DNA of 64,000 nucleotides from Bacteroidia bacterium. Lineage in GTDB: Bacteria; Bacteroidota; Bacteroidia; J057. The translations under genes were made by a program, and so were the position numbers. The notes below the pieces were generated by a model. It made no database searches. It had not been told where the DNA came from and saw nothing but the letters and a program-made list of their open reading frames with translations. The stretch spans positions 7,626,001 to 7,690,000 of the forward strand of contig JAWPMV010000001.1 in NCBI GenBank assembly GCA_033391075.1, written 5' to 3'. Positions 15,161 to 23,991 of the stretch are shown piece by piece; positions within the stretch are counted from its first letter, which is position 1, and each line of letters opens with the position of its first letter.

Positions 15161-16273
15161 CTACTGATAGTGTCTTTTCCAATGCCTATCCCAGAAAAAG
15201 AGGAGGATCGCATAAACAGGAAGTAAAACGGGATAGGCAAAAATGAAGATGAAGGAATAGGCATGATTCATTTTGCTGGCTTCGGGTCCTATGGCCCAGT
15301 CTATAATTTCAAAACTGATGACATATCCCAGCAGTATGAGGAAAGGGATGAGTATACTGCCAGCAATATATACCCAGGAAAAACGCTTTTCCTTTGCGAT
15401 CTGTCTATATTTCTTAATCCCATAAAGATGCAATAAGAGTAAAGCCAGCGTCCATAGCCCTGCCATTACTTCCGGGCCTATTTTGATCAGGGTCCTGGCA
15501 AGAGGACTGATTTCTGGTTCAAAATCTATCGACAACCAATCTGTAGGTAGGTCTTCAAACTTCCAGTAGGCCTGCTGATTCAGACTTCCACTATCCGGAA
15601 CTCCCAAACTGCTACTGAGATTTCCTGCCGGAAAATTTCGCCCATCTATCCAAATCTCTAAACCGCCAAAGGAACGCCAATATCTAGCAGGAGCCAGGGC
15701 ATATTTATAATTATAGACACGTACCCAGTCCATCATCGAAGTGCCTGCTTCGGCCTGGTATTCTACCTTGATGACATGATTCCCTTCTGTGATATCACTT
15801 TGGAAGAATTTGAGTTCGCGGATGCTGACTAGAGAAGATACCTGATCCATATGTGGATCTTTTAGCTCGATTTCCCTATACTTATATCCATCGATTTCCT
15901 TGATCTCAAAAAAGTAATCAAAACCTGCAAAGGGTTTCTCATCCAGTAATTCATAGTCTTCTGGAACCCGATCAATCTGAATCTCTTTTCCATCTATCCA
16001 AATTCGAAAGCCTTTCAGGTATTCAGAGGCATAAAAGAGAAAAGGGATTTCAATACCTGTACTTCTTGCATGAATATGGTATTCAATTTTGAAGTTTGCA
16101 GGCCCCATCTTCTCCGAGAAATCAATCCATATTTTTTCTCCTAAAATATCTACTTCCTCATGCAAAAAGGGAGAAGAGCTCCAGGTCCCTTCAACAAAAG
16201 GCTGAGCCATATTGGCAAAGGATAGCCTGTAAGAGAGCAAGATCAGGAGAATTATAAAGGGATATTTTTTCAT
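15161..16273 (-). CDS. Secreted/membrane protein with periplasmic domain and three C-terminal TM helices
   Basis: A 370-residue protein from the ATG at 16273, which starts directly at the signal MKKYPFIILLILLSYRLSFA; upstream in-frame codons would run into the promoter region of the divergent regulator and are rejected. Residues 25-270 are a beta-rich extracytoplasmic part; after it come three TM helices (LWTLALLLLHLY, YIAGSILIPFLILLGYVIS, FIFIFAYPVLLPVYAILLFF). This resembles sensor-like membrane proteins but has no kinase or known output domain. It is transcribed divergently from the LytTR regulator 99 bp away, which suggests a functional or regulatory link. Confidence 0.78.
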   Translation of the reverse strand: MKKYPFIILLILLSYRLSFANMAQPFVEGTWSSSPFLHEEVDILGEKIWIDFSEKMGPANFKIEYHIHARSTGIEIPFLFYASEYLKGFRIWIDGKEIQIDRVPEDYELLDEKPFAGFDYFFEIKEIDGYKYREIELKDPHMDQVSSLVSIRELKFFQSDITEGNHVIKVEYQAEAGTSMMDWVRVYNYKYALAPARYWRSFGGLEIWIDGRNFPAGNLSSSLGVPDSGSLNQQAYWKFEDLPTDWLSIDFEPEISPLARTLIKIGPEVMAGLWTLALLLLHLYGIKKYRQIAKEKRFSWVYIAGSILIPFLILLGYVISFEIIDWAIGPEASKMNHAYSFIFIFAYPVLLPVYAILLFFWDRHWKRHYQ

Positions 16274-16328
16274 CTGTGCATTTTCCTTTTTACAATTTGG
16301 AGAAAAGAAGGAGGAATGAAAAGCAGCC

Positions 16329-16359
16329 TTTCGGGAAATAACTGATCTTTTTAATTTTG
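16329..16359 (+). promoter_or_regulatory. Candidate promoter of the LytTR gene
   Basis: TTTC at 16329-16332 (3 of 4 to TTTG), 19 bp spacer, then TAATTTTG at 16352-16359, a full match to the Bacteroidota -7 box TAnnTTTG. The start codon follows at 16373, which would leave a very short leader. Confidence 0.45.
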
Positions 16360-16372
16360 TTGAAATTCGTTC

Positions 16373-17167
16373 ATGAAGAAACCGGTCTACTATAAGAACT
16401 GGTGGATATGGGTCGGAGTTCCCGTTATCAGTGTATTGGCAACCTTTGTTGGAACCCCTCATACCATTTTTGATCCCATTTTGTATGTGAAAATGGGCTT
16501 GAATCTGGCGATCGTTAGTTTCGTCTGGTTATTGGCATATGCCTTTACCCTTTTCATGGATAAACGAATGCCCTGGGAGTCCACCTCGCATCTCAAAAGA
16601 TGGGTCTTTCAACTAGGGATATTTATTCCTCTGGGAACCAGCATAGATGCTTTTGGATTGATCTTACGAAATCAAATCATCGAATGGCCCTTTTCCTGGC
16701 ATCTCTTTTTTTATACCGATTTCCCCATCCAAATTTTTTTCACCAGCCTGATCTTTTACCTCTACCAGCAGGCCTATCTGAAATACCGGGAAGAAAAGGC
16801 AAAGCAGGAGGAAGTCGCAGAAAAATCCTGGAATAGCTTCCGGATAAAAAGAGGGAAAAAGACCTATGTGATTCCGGTGGAGGAGATTGCCTATTTCTAC
16901 CGAAAAGATCAGTTCAATTATCTCTGTAAAAAGTCGGGAGAAGCCTATATGGTAGACGAATCTCTGAGTGCTATAGAGCAAAAGCTGGATGCCTCCTCTT
17001 TTTTTCGTATCAATCGACAATTGTTGGCGCACCGAACTTCTATTTCCTCTTTCAAAGTCCTTCCCAATCGGCAAACAGAACTTGCTGTAGAACCAGAAAT
17101 GGACCCCCTTCCTCTCCTCAATAAAAACCGCAGCGCCCAATTCAAGCAGTGGGTGAAATTGGATTAG
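16373..17167 (+). CDS. Membrane-anchored LytTR family transcriptional regulator
   Basis: A 264-residue protein. The first 150 residues hold four TM helices (around WIWVGVPVISVLATFVG, LNLAIVSFVWLLAYAFTLF, WVFQLGIFIPLG, FPIQIFFTSLIFYLYQQ). Residues about 165-262 are a LytTR DNA-binding domain (TYVIPVEEIAYFYRKDQFNY, SLSAIEQKLDASSFFRINRQ, LAHRTSI). There is no receiver domain, so the signal is probably sensed in or at the membrane. LytTR proteins bind pairs of direct repeats about two helical turns apart; exactly such repeats lie just downstream at 17175-17208. Confidence 0.92.
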   Translation: MKKPVYYKNWWIWVGVPVISVLATFVGTPHTIFDPILYVKMGLNLAIVSFVWLLAYAFTLFMDKRMPWESTSHLKRWVFQLGIFIPLGTSIDAFGLILRNQIIEWPFSWHLFFYTDFPIQIFFTSLIFYLYQQAYLKYREEKAKQEEVAEKSWNSFRIKRGKKTYVIPVEEIAYFYRKDQFNYLCKKSGEAYMVDESLSAIEQKLDASSFFRINRQLLAHRTSISSFKVLPNRQTELAVEPEMDPLPLLNKNRSAQFKQWVKLD

Positions 17168-17174
17168 AGATATT

Positions 17175-17208
17175 TGTCCGCTTCATGTATATGAATGTCC
17201 GCTTCATG
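17175..17208 (+). promoter_or_regulatory. Candidate LytTR operator: two direct repeats
   Basis: The 13-mer TGTCCGCTTCATG occurs at 17175-17187 and again at 17196-17208, an exact repeat with a period of 21 bp, i.e. two turns of the helix on one face. It lies after the LytTR gene and 68 bp before the outer-membrane barrel gene. The spacing matches the known binding mode of LytTR domains such as AgrA; the sequence itself is not a known consensus. Confidence 0.5.
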
Positions 17209-17275
17209 CTAAAAACGCCTTTTCAGAAGAAACTGTAGTGCTTTTGTCAGGGTATTTAAGATCAAAATTAGTAGC

Positions 17276-18067
17276 ATGAACCTTAGAAAGAATTTTATTT
17301 ATCTCATTATCCCCTTATTATTATCAAGTCCATTGACACTCCGTGCACAGGAAGAAACTTCAAAAAAACTCTTCCTCCGATTGGGAAGTCTGGACCTCCA
17401 TCTACTTGACGAACAAGCCAGCCCGATCCTCTATCAGGGAAATGGCATTCAAGCCCAAATAGGCTTTGAAAAACAAAAATCCCTTAATAGCTGGGCCTAC
17501 AGTTTAAGCATAGGTCAAATGAAACTACAGCCCGATGATCCTGAAGTGCGCTTTGGCGAGGGGGAAGCAGGAACTTCCGCTATGGCCGTTCAGCTTGCTT
17601 ATCTGAGAAGAATTCCCGGGAGTGGGAGCTTTGCCTGGAGCTATGGGGCGAGACTTCAAAATGAACTTTTGCTGGATTTTGAAGCCATTGGTGATTTTCC
17701 CTGGATCTTTGCGCAAGGAGGAATTTTTGCCCAGACTCAAATGGAGTATGCTGCAGGCGAAAAGCATCAAATTTCTGGCGGTATAGCACTGCCTGTATTT
17801 AGCTGGATCATTGATATGCCTTATAGTCAGGTGCCTCGAACCGAAGGAAAGGCTCCCGGAGTAGGATCAGCAATAACAGAGGGCTTCCGCATACCTTCCT
17901 GGGCGACATATCAGAGAGTTGATCTTTCCTTGGGATACCAATTTGATTTTGCTGAAAAATGGAGTTTAGAAGCTCTGTATCAATGGGCCTGGTTTCACGA
18001 CAAAGAACCGCGCAACCTTTGGGCCTATCAGGGCAGGCTGGGACTCGGAATCAGTCATCGTTGGTAA
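17276..18067 (+). CDS. Putative outer-membrane beta-barrel protein
   Basis: A 263-residue protein with signal peptide ending LTLRAQ. The mature part shows repeated alternating polar/hydrophobic strands of 9-11 residues with aromatic girdles (WAYSLSIGQMKL, FAWSYGARLQNELLLDF, YQRVDLSLGYQFDF, WSLEALYQWAWF, GRLGLGISHRW) and ends in an aromatic residue, as outer-membrane barrels do. No specific family recognised. It is the first gene after the LytTR regulator and its candidate operator, so it is a likely target of that regulator. Confidence 0.8.
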   Translation: MNLRKNFIYLIIPLLLSSPLTLRAQEETSKKLFLRLGSLDLHLLDEQASPILYQGNGIQAQIGFEKQKSLNSWAYSLSIGQMKLQPDDPEVRFGEGEAGTSAMAVQLAYLRRIPGSGSFAWSYGARLQNELLLDFEAIGDFPWIFAQGGIFAQTQMEYAAGEKHQISGGIALPVFSWIIDMPYSQVPRTEGKAPGVGSAITEGFRIPSWATYQRVDLSLGYQFDFAEKWSLEALYQWAWFHDKEPRNLWAYQGRLGLGISHRW

Positions 18068-18074
18068 TGATTTG

Positions 18075-18105
18075 AGGAGGTAGAAGGTTGATGACCAGGC
18101 CTCCT
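18075..18105 (+). terminator. Weak stem-loop after the barrel gene
   Basis: AGGAGG (18075-18080) pairs with CCTCCT (18100-18105) across a 19-base loop, followed by TTATTTG. Only six pairs and a broken T tract, so weak. Confidence 0.3.
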
Positions 18106-18172
18106 TTATTTGAAAAGTTACATACGCACAACTGTGAATATTTAAGCATTTCTCAACAAATAAACAGAAAAC

Positions 18173-19210
18173 ATGAAATCCTATATCTATATAAGCATAC
18201 TTATCCTTCCCATTTTACTCTTTGGTGCATGCAAAGAAGTTCTGATCCCCACTCCTGAAGCCAATACCATACTCAATAATTATGATGTCTTTGGTCAGGA
18301 TTTTCAGGAAAAATATGGCCTGTTCAAAGTCAAGAATTTTGATTGGCAAGAAGAATTGAAAATTCATCGGGCAGATTTGGAAGCCAATCCTACAGAAGCA
18401 GGTTTATACCAAACCCTAACGGATCTCATTGATGTGCTGAATGATTCTCATGTGGCACTCGAACTGCCTGATCGATCTTTTCCCTTTTATGATGGAGGAA
18501 TCTATGGCCGTTTGGAAAGAGCGGGCTTTCAGGATACTGATCTGAATCTGGTAAGAAGTAAATATGTCAATGTGATAGACAGTATTCCGTATTCGCTATT
18601 CTATGGAAGCATTGAGGGCAATATCGGTTACCTTTATCTTTCCGAGATTAGCGACGATCCCAGCTTTTATGAAGACCTCATGCCAAGCATTCTGGAAAAA
18701 TTGAAAGATACCAAAGGCATGATCATTGACATACGTGATAACAATGGAGGCGAAGATGAGGGAGGACGGACACTCGCCAGTTTCTTTGCCAGTAAAGAAG
18801 CTCCCTATATGATCTCCCGATACAAAACAGGTATAGGGCCTGATGATTTTGAAGAGGATCGGCTCTGGACCCTGAGTCCATATGAGGGAGAGCGCTATGA
18901 AAAACCCCTGGCTCTTTTGACCAATCGATATAGTGTAAGTGCTGCAGAGACCTTTAGCTTCGCCATGAAATCCCAAGAACAATTGGTGCATGTCGGAGAT
19001 ACAACAACGGGTGCTTTCTCCGATGCCGTTACCCGCCAACTTCCCAATGGATGGCTATACAGTATATCTGTGGGCGACTATCGAGATGCAGAGAACAAAA
19101 GCTTTGAAAGCATAGGTCTTGCTCCGGATGTGCTCATCAAAAATACAGCTGCTGATCTGGCAGCGGGTGAAGACAAAATGCTGGAAGCTGCTATCCAGGC
19201 TTTACAATAA
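18173..19210 (+). CDS. S41 family peptidase, lipoprotein
   Basis: A 345-residue protein with lipobox LFGAC (Cys 20). It has a helical N-terminal region (QDFQEKYGLFKVKNFDW, a pattern typical of Bacteroidota S41/tricorn-core lipoproteins) and then the S41 catalytic fold: GNIGYLYLSEI, GMIIDIRDNNGGEDEGG and the nucleophile segment LLTNRYSVSAAETF, with GDTTTGAFSD further on. C-terminal processing peptidase-like enzymes of this type cut exported proteins. The usual PDZ domain is not evident. No clear operon partner; the TonB receptor downstream is on the other strand. Confidence 0.88.
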   Translation: MKSYIYISILILPILLFGACKEVLIPTPEANTILNNYDVFGQDFQEKYGLFKVKNFDWQEELKIHRADLEANPTEAGLYQTLTDLIDVLNDSHVALELPDRSFPFYDGGIYGRLERAGFQDTDLNLVRSKYVNVIDSIPYSLFYGSIEGNIGYLYLSEISDDPSFYEDLMPSILEKLKDTKGMIIDIRDNNGGEDEGGRTLASFFASKEAPYMISRYKTGIGPDDFEEDRLWTLSPYEGERYEKPLALLTNRYSVSAAETFSFAMKSQEQLVHVGDTTTGAFSDAVTRQLPNGWLYSISVGDYRDAENKSFESIGLAPDVLIKNTAADLAAGEDKMLEAAIQALQ

Positions 19211-19220
19211 GCCCTTTCCC

Positions 19221-21446
19221 CTAAAATTTGTACACAACTCCAGCTTTGAGGAAAAATGGAGTGCCCGGCGTAAAATGAATTTCTGTAACAGGTTCTGCTT
19301 CTTCATAGAGGCGGGACTCTGTTGCAAATTGGGCTTCCTTCCATTCCTGATTAAAGAGATTCTCAACACTCAGCTGGAAGCCCCAGGATTTCTGATCATA
19401 GGCAAGATTCAGGTCATTTAGAAAATATCCCTCTGCTGTCAGGCTGTAATCTTCATTGGCGGCTCTATCGGCAAGATAACGATAGCGAAGACTGGCAGAG
19501 AAAGCTCTTCCCAATTGGGCCGTAATGCCTCCGGTACTCGTGAGACTGGGAGCCAGGGGAATATGATCATTGCCTGCTTCTGCTTCCAGACTTCTTGCAT
19601 GGGCATAGTTTACATTCACATCTGTATACATGCGGGGGGACAATTGCCATCTCATGCCGAGATCAATGCCTTTGCGCATACTTTTACCCGAAGGCTCGAC
19701 GACTCCTTCATCCCCTACATAGACAAATTCCTGCTCCGAATACAGGCCCCAGACTGCCAGATCGATATATAGGCCCGGAATAGCCTGCCAGATAGCTCCC
19801 AAATCACTTCCATAGGCAGCAGGCAGGATTTCTCTTCTTTGGGTGACTGAAACCCGTGTATCATTTGAGTGAAAGCTTTTGCCACTCTTGAGGTAAAATT
19901 GCCACTGAGGATTGGGACTAAAGATCAGGTTTAATTTAGGACTTGCGATCGTTTGTTTGAGCTGCTCTTTTTCATAGGCTTCCATCAATAAATCCTGCGC
20001 AGAAAAATTGAAATGATCTAGTCGAAGGCCGGGATTGAATAACCATTTTCCATTATTCAGGGAAATCTCAGAATAAAGTGCTGTATTTTCTTCGAAAATA
20101 TTATGGAAACTTCTCCGCTCAAGGATTTCTCTTCGATTGACTGTGTGGCTGAGTTCATTGTTTCGAGAATTGTCTTTTCGCAGGCTAATGCCTGATTTCC
20201 ACTTTCCTTCCCAGCTTCCCAACTCAAAAAAACGATGGAGGCTGGTGTTAAATCCAAAGAGATTGCGGTTTTCCTTTTGTCGGATTTGATCCCCTCTTTC
20301 AGGATCATTGAGGAAAAAGGTGAAATTGGAATAGAGTTCGAAATTGTACTGCGAGAACCAGAGTTGAGACTCTATGAATTGTTTTGGGCTCTGCAGGCTT
20401 CTCAGGCTAAGGGAGACATTGCTTCTGGACGTATAGCCTCCTTCTGTATCATCGATGGCTCCAAAACGCCCTATCTGGCCGGAATCGATAGCTCTTTGCG
20501 GAATTTGTCCCGAAGCATCCCAGGAACTACTAAAAGTGGAGGCTTGAAATTTGAGGTTATGATTGCCAATCTGGGTGACATATTTGCCAAAGAGATTGAG
20601 GCGTTTGAAATCCTGAGGAGATTCGAAAGGACCAGCACTTGTCAGGTATTCGCTGGCGATATAGGCCTGAGAGTTTTGCTGTTGAGGAAGCAGATTGAAG
20701 ATGGCCATCATTCTCCTTGTATCAAAGCTTCCCACTTCCAGCTTCAATTGGCTTTCTGTTATTTTATCATAGGTTTTGAAGTCTACATAGCCTGCTGTGC
20801 TGAAATTCCCTTTGTCTGTGTAATACGGACCTTTCCCAAAATCAATCTTCTCTATGGTTTCGGGAATTAAAAAATGAAGATCTGCATAACCTTGTCCGTG
20901 TGCATGTGATACCATATTTACGGGCAAACCATCAGTATTTATCTGGATATCTGTTCCATGGTCGATATCAAAACCTCTGAGAAAAATTTGTTCGGCCTTT
21001 CCCCCTCCGGCATGTTGGGCAATGAAAAGGCCGGGAACTTTTTTGAGAATATCCTGGGAAGAACGTACCGGATTTAAAGCAATATCTATTTGGGCGATCT
21101 CATTGAGGGTATTGGTCTGTGGGCGGATTTCGATTTGTTGTAGTTGTAAAGGGGCCGGGGAAAGTTTGATCAGGTAATTCCGGGTATTAGGATCAATGAT
21201 CAGGAATTTCTCTTCATATCCGAGATGACTGATACGGATGCTATCTCCTGTTTGTACTTGTTTCAGAATAAAACTTCCTTCCAAATCGCTATGATGATGT
21301 TTGTTCAAGCGTATTTGTTGAATGAGGACATTTTCGAGGATTTCTCCTGTGTGTTTGTCCTGGATTTTTCCTTTGATTTCTTCTTGAGCAAAAGTGGAGT
21401 TGAGGCAAAGAAATAGAATCAGAGTTAAGAGGAATGATATTCTCAT
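19221..21446 (-). CDS. TonB-dependent outer-membrane receptor
   Basis: A 741-residue receptor. After the signal (CLNSTFAQ) comes a carboxypeptidase-regulatory-like beta domain (residues about 22-95: IKGKIQDKHTGEILENVLI, HLGYEEKFL), then the plug (about 110-225, with QIFLRGFDIDHGTDIQINTD, HAHGQGYADLHFLIPETIE, IDFGKGPYYTDKGNFSTAGY) and a C-terminal barrel ending in an aromatic residue (AGVVYKF). Histidines are frequent in the first part (NKHHHSD, VSHAHGQ), which could point to a metal substrate, but the ligand is not known. No SusD partner is adjacent, so this is not a glycan SusCD system. Confidence 0.93.
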   Translation of the reverse strand: MRISFLLTLILFLCLNSTFAQEEIKGKIQDKHTGEILENVLIQQIRLNKHHHSDLEGSFILKQVQTGDSIRISHLGYEEKFLIIDPNTRNYLIKLSPAPLQLQQIEIRPQTNTLNEIAQIDIALNPVRSSQDILKKVPGLFIAQHAGGGKAEQIFLRGFDIDHGTDIQINTDGLPVNMVSHAHGQGYADLHFLIPETIEKIDFGKGPYYTDKGNFSTAGYVDFKTYDKITESQLKLEVGSFDTRRMMAIFNLLPQQQNSQAYIASEYLTSAGPFESPQDFKRLNLFGKYVTQIGNHNLKFQASTFSSSWDASGQIPQRAIDSGQIGRFGAIDDTEGGYTSRSNVSLSLRSLQSPKQFIESQLWFSQYNFELYSNFTFFLNDPERGDQIRQKENRNLFGFNTSLHRFFELGSWEGKWKSGISLRKDNSRNNELSHTVNRREILERRSFHNIFEENTALYSEISLNNGKWLFNPGLRLDHFNFSAQDLLMEAYEKEQLKQTIASPKLNLIFSPNPQWQFYLKSGKSFHSNDTRVSVTQRREILPAAYGSDLGAIWQAIPGLYIDLAVWGLYSEQEFVYVGDEGVVEPSGKSMRKGIDLGMRWQLSPRMYTDVNVNYAHARSLEAEAGNDHIPLAPSLTSTGGITAQLGRAFSASLRYRYLADRAANEDYSLTAEGYFLNDLNLAYDQKSWGFQLSVENLFNQEWKEAQFATESRLYEEAEPVTEIHFTPGTPFFLKAGVVYKF

Positions 21447-21603
21447 GTTTGACTTTTGGCCTACTTACGAGAAGGAGTCCTTGATCGGATTTGTGAGGGA
21501 GGGATTTAATGAAAAATAAAAGTGAAGGAATGAGGATGGGATATGAGAATGGCTTGAATATGAGGGAATTATTTAGCTGCTAAATTTTGCTTTATGTAAT
21601 GCA

Positions 21604-21637
21604 TTCAAAGTTGCTGATTGATACCAGCAACTTTGAA
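21604..21637 (-). terminator. Stem-loop 3' of the serine hydrolase gene
   Basis: Exact 13-bp stem TTCAAAGTTGCTG / CAGCAACTTTGAA with an 8-base loop, 34 bp after the stop codon at 21671 on the minus strand. No strong T tract follows, so it may be a terminator or a 3' stabilising hairpin. Confidence 0.5.
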
Positions 21638-21670
21638 AGAGGAGCAATTTATTCGAAATCCGTAGAGACT

Positions 21671-22735
21671 TTATTCTCGCATCGACATCAGGCTAAAACA
21701 GAGGGTATCAATGGCTCCTCTTTTGGGAGAGCGACCTACGTTCGTCAGGATAATTACAGCTTTATCTTGTTCTGAATTCAGGGCCAAAGAAGATTTGAAG
21801 CCTCCGGTTCCTCCATTATGCCATAAAAAGGGCGATTTCGCAGGTTTTTTACGGATATGCCATCCCAGCGCAATGTCCATGCTTTCTGAATGAGAAAACT
21901 GGGTTTCTCCCATTTCCGCAAATGAGTTTTTGAGGATTTCGAAATTCCATTTTACCCATTTGACCAAATCTATAGTATTGGAAGAAATCGCTCCTGCAGG
22001 GGCGACCACCTGAAAATCCCAGGCTGGGGTTTCTTTCCCTTTCTTATTTCTCCCCCTAACAAAGCTTCCCTGAAGTTTAGCTCTATCTGTACTGCTTTGT
22101 TCCATACCCAAGGGGCCAAAGATGTTCTCCTGCAATAGCGACTCATAGTTTTGACCAGAAACTTCCGATAGTGCATAACCCAAAAGCGTCATGCCGAGAT
22201 TTGAGTATTTGTAGGCTTGACCGGCCGGATTTTCCAGAATCAAAGATTCCTTCAGATAGGCTTCAAATTTCTCTTTGCTGTATTCTTTATAGGGATTTTT
22301 TGCATTAAAAACGGTGGTTCCCAAATTGTCAGGATCGGAAGGTAGGCCGGAGCTATGAGAGGCTAGCTGCCTAAAGCTAAAGTCGGGATTTCCTTTGAGT
22401 GCTATGTCCAGGTTCTCTCTGACTATTGCATCCAGATCTTTAATCTTCCCTTCCTCTATCATAAAGAGCAGGAGTTGAGTGGTAAATACTTTGCTCAGTG
22501 AACCAATTTGAAAAATGTGATCTCTGTTATTTACTTCCTTTATTCCTGATTTCTCCTTCCTTAATCCAAAGTAAACTACCTCTTCCCCTTCAACAATGGC
22601 TATAGAGAATTCGGTATGAGTGGGAAAAGCGGAAAGCTGTTTTTCAATCAGTTCTTTTTCTTCCGGGCTTATACTGATTTGGGCGAAAGTAAATCCATAA
22701 TAAAGGAGTAGAAGGGAAAGAAATATTGTTTTCAT
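21671..22735 (-). CDS. Beta-lactamase family serine hydrolase
   Basis: A 354-residue exported protein; the ATG at 22735 begins directly with the signal MKTIFLSLLLLYYGFTFAQ, so in-frame codons further upstream are not used. The class C/beta-lactamase-like fold motifs are IGSLSKVF (SxxK nucleophile), YKYSNLG (YxN) and HNGGTGGF (HxG in place of KTG). Such proteins act as esterases or D-amino-acid/peptide hydrolases rather than true beta-lactamases. Substrate unknown. Transcribed divergently from the DUF819 gene. A second family member lies at 36639-37811. Confidence 0.9.
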   Translation of the reverse strand: MKTIFLSLLLLYYGFTFAQISISPEEKELIEKQLSAFPTHTEFSIAIVEGEEVVYFGLRKEKSGIKEVNNRDHIFQIGSLSKVFTTQLLLFMIEEGKIKDLDAIVRENLDIALKGNPDFSFRQLASHSSGLPSDPDNLGTTVFNAKNPYKEYSKEKFEAYLKESLILENPAGQAYKYSNLGMTLLGYALSEVSGQNYESLLQENIFGPLGMEQSSTDRAKLQGSFVRGRNKKGKETPAWDFQVVAPAGAISSNTIDLVKWVKWNFEILKNSFAEMGETQFSHSESMDIALGWHIRKKPAKSPFLWHNGGTGGFKSSLALNSEQDKAVIILTNVGRSPKRGAIDTLCFSLMSMRE

Positions 22736-22848
22736 AGGAAAGCGTTTATTTAAATTAGACGAAAAAACGGGATCTTGATAATCAATCGAGCCTTTGGTTT
22801 GCATATCTAAATTTTTTCCCCCTCTTTTCAGGCCCAATTCCTCATCTC

Positions 22849-23991
22849 ATGCAAGACGTTCTGTCGGTTTTTATAGTTGCAATCACTCTTCTCGTTGTAC
22901 TTTTTCTGGATAGAAGTCAGCATAAAGGTATCAAGAAAGTTCTGGAGTGGATACCAGCTATACTTTTCGCCTATGTGGTCCCGGCTCTTTTTACCCATAT
23001 TTTCCAACTAGACCTGTCAAAAGTTTTTCTCCATGGTTTAAGCAAGCAATTCATCATGCCTTTGGCAATAATAGCAGTGATGAGTGCCTTATCCTTTCGT
23101 CAACTTAAAGCAGTAGGATGGAAGCCGATTGGAGTATTCGTGAGTGGATCGGCTGCTGTTGCGCTTTTGCCTATTCTCCTTCTGATGATTTTCAATAATC
23201 TGGGAGAGGGATTTCGGGAAGAAATCCTGGAACATGAGTATTGGAAAGGGCTGGTAACGATTGTAGGAAGTTGGATAGGGGGAAGTACTAGTCAATTGGT
23301 CCTGAAAGAATTGGTGGAATGTCCGGAGGAGATTTTCCTGATTATTCTGGTGATGGATAATGTATTAGTAAATCTCTGGACCATTCTGATGTTTCAGTTT
23401 ATTAAGCGCAGCGATCAGCTCAATAAAAAACTGGGAATTCCTCAGCAGGAAATTGATTTCATTCCAGATGAACAAATGAGTGGTGGTAAGGGCATGAAGC
23501 CTGTTTTGTTGACTATAGGGGTTTGTACGCTGGCTGTATTACTATGCAGTTTTTTCATAGATAGTTTCCTTCTGATCATTCTTGTTCTTTCATTTTTGGG
23601 ATTAGCGCTGGGCAATTTCTTTCCCAAATGGGATCATGCTTTTGTGATCAAAGGTGGGGGCTACCTGATCATTCTGATTATGGCGATCCTTGGCCTTAAG
23701 CTGGACTTTAGCAATTTCTCTATCCCTGCCTATGTTCTCATTTTTTCTGTGATATGGCTAATCCTGCACTATGCGGTGATGATGCTTACTGCCTACCTCA
23801 TGAAACTCGACATGGCCTGGGTACCCATTTCAAGCATGGCAAATGTAGGCGGTATCTCCACGGCCCCGGCAGTAACCAAGGCATACAATGAAGAATTGAT
23901 GCCTCATGCCATCCTCTTGGCTATTCTGAGCATGGTAAGTGGAACTTATTGGGGGATGTTGACGATCTATCTTTTCGGATTATTCTTTTAG
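22849..23991 (+). CDS. DUF819 family membrane protein
   Basis: A 380-residue integral membrane protein with about ten TM helices. The segments IVGSWIGGSTSQLVLKEL, VMDNVLVNLWTILMF, NFSIPAYVLIFSVIWLILHY and ISSMANVGGISTAPAVT match the DUF819 family, whose two halves are similar and which includes YjcL-type proteins thought to be secondary carriers. Here the repeated glycine-rich hairpins (GGSTS and GGISTAPA) mark the two halves. Substrate unknown. The DJ-1/PfpI gene is convergent and ends at the next base. Confidence 0.85.
   Translation: MQDVLSVFIVAITLLVVLFLDRSQHKGIKKVLEWIPAILFAYVVPALFTHIFQLDLSKVFLHGLSKQFIMPLAIIAVMSALSFRQLKAVGWKPIGVFVSGSAAVALLPILLLMIFNNLGEGFREEILEHEYWKGLVTIVGSWIGGSTSQLVLKELVECPEEIFLIILVMDNVLVNLWTILMFQFIKRSDQLNKKLGIPQQEIDFIPDEQMSGGKGMKPVLLTIGVCTLAVLLCSFFIDSFLLIILVLSFLGLALGNFFPKWDHAFVIKGGGYLIILIMAILGLKLDFSNFSIPAYVLIFSVIWLILHYAVMMLTAYLMKLDMAWVPISSMANVGGISTAPAVTKAYNEELMPHAILLAILSMVSGTYWGMLTIYLFGLFF

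Noticed and set aside
20235-20870. A 211-codon open frame on the plus strand
   Set aside because: It lies antisense to the TonB receptor barrel, whose sequence and length are fully convincing; the frame lacks domain features.
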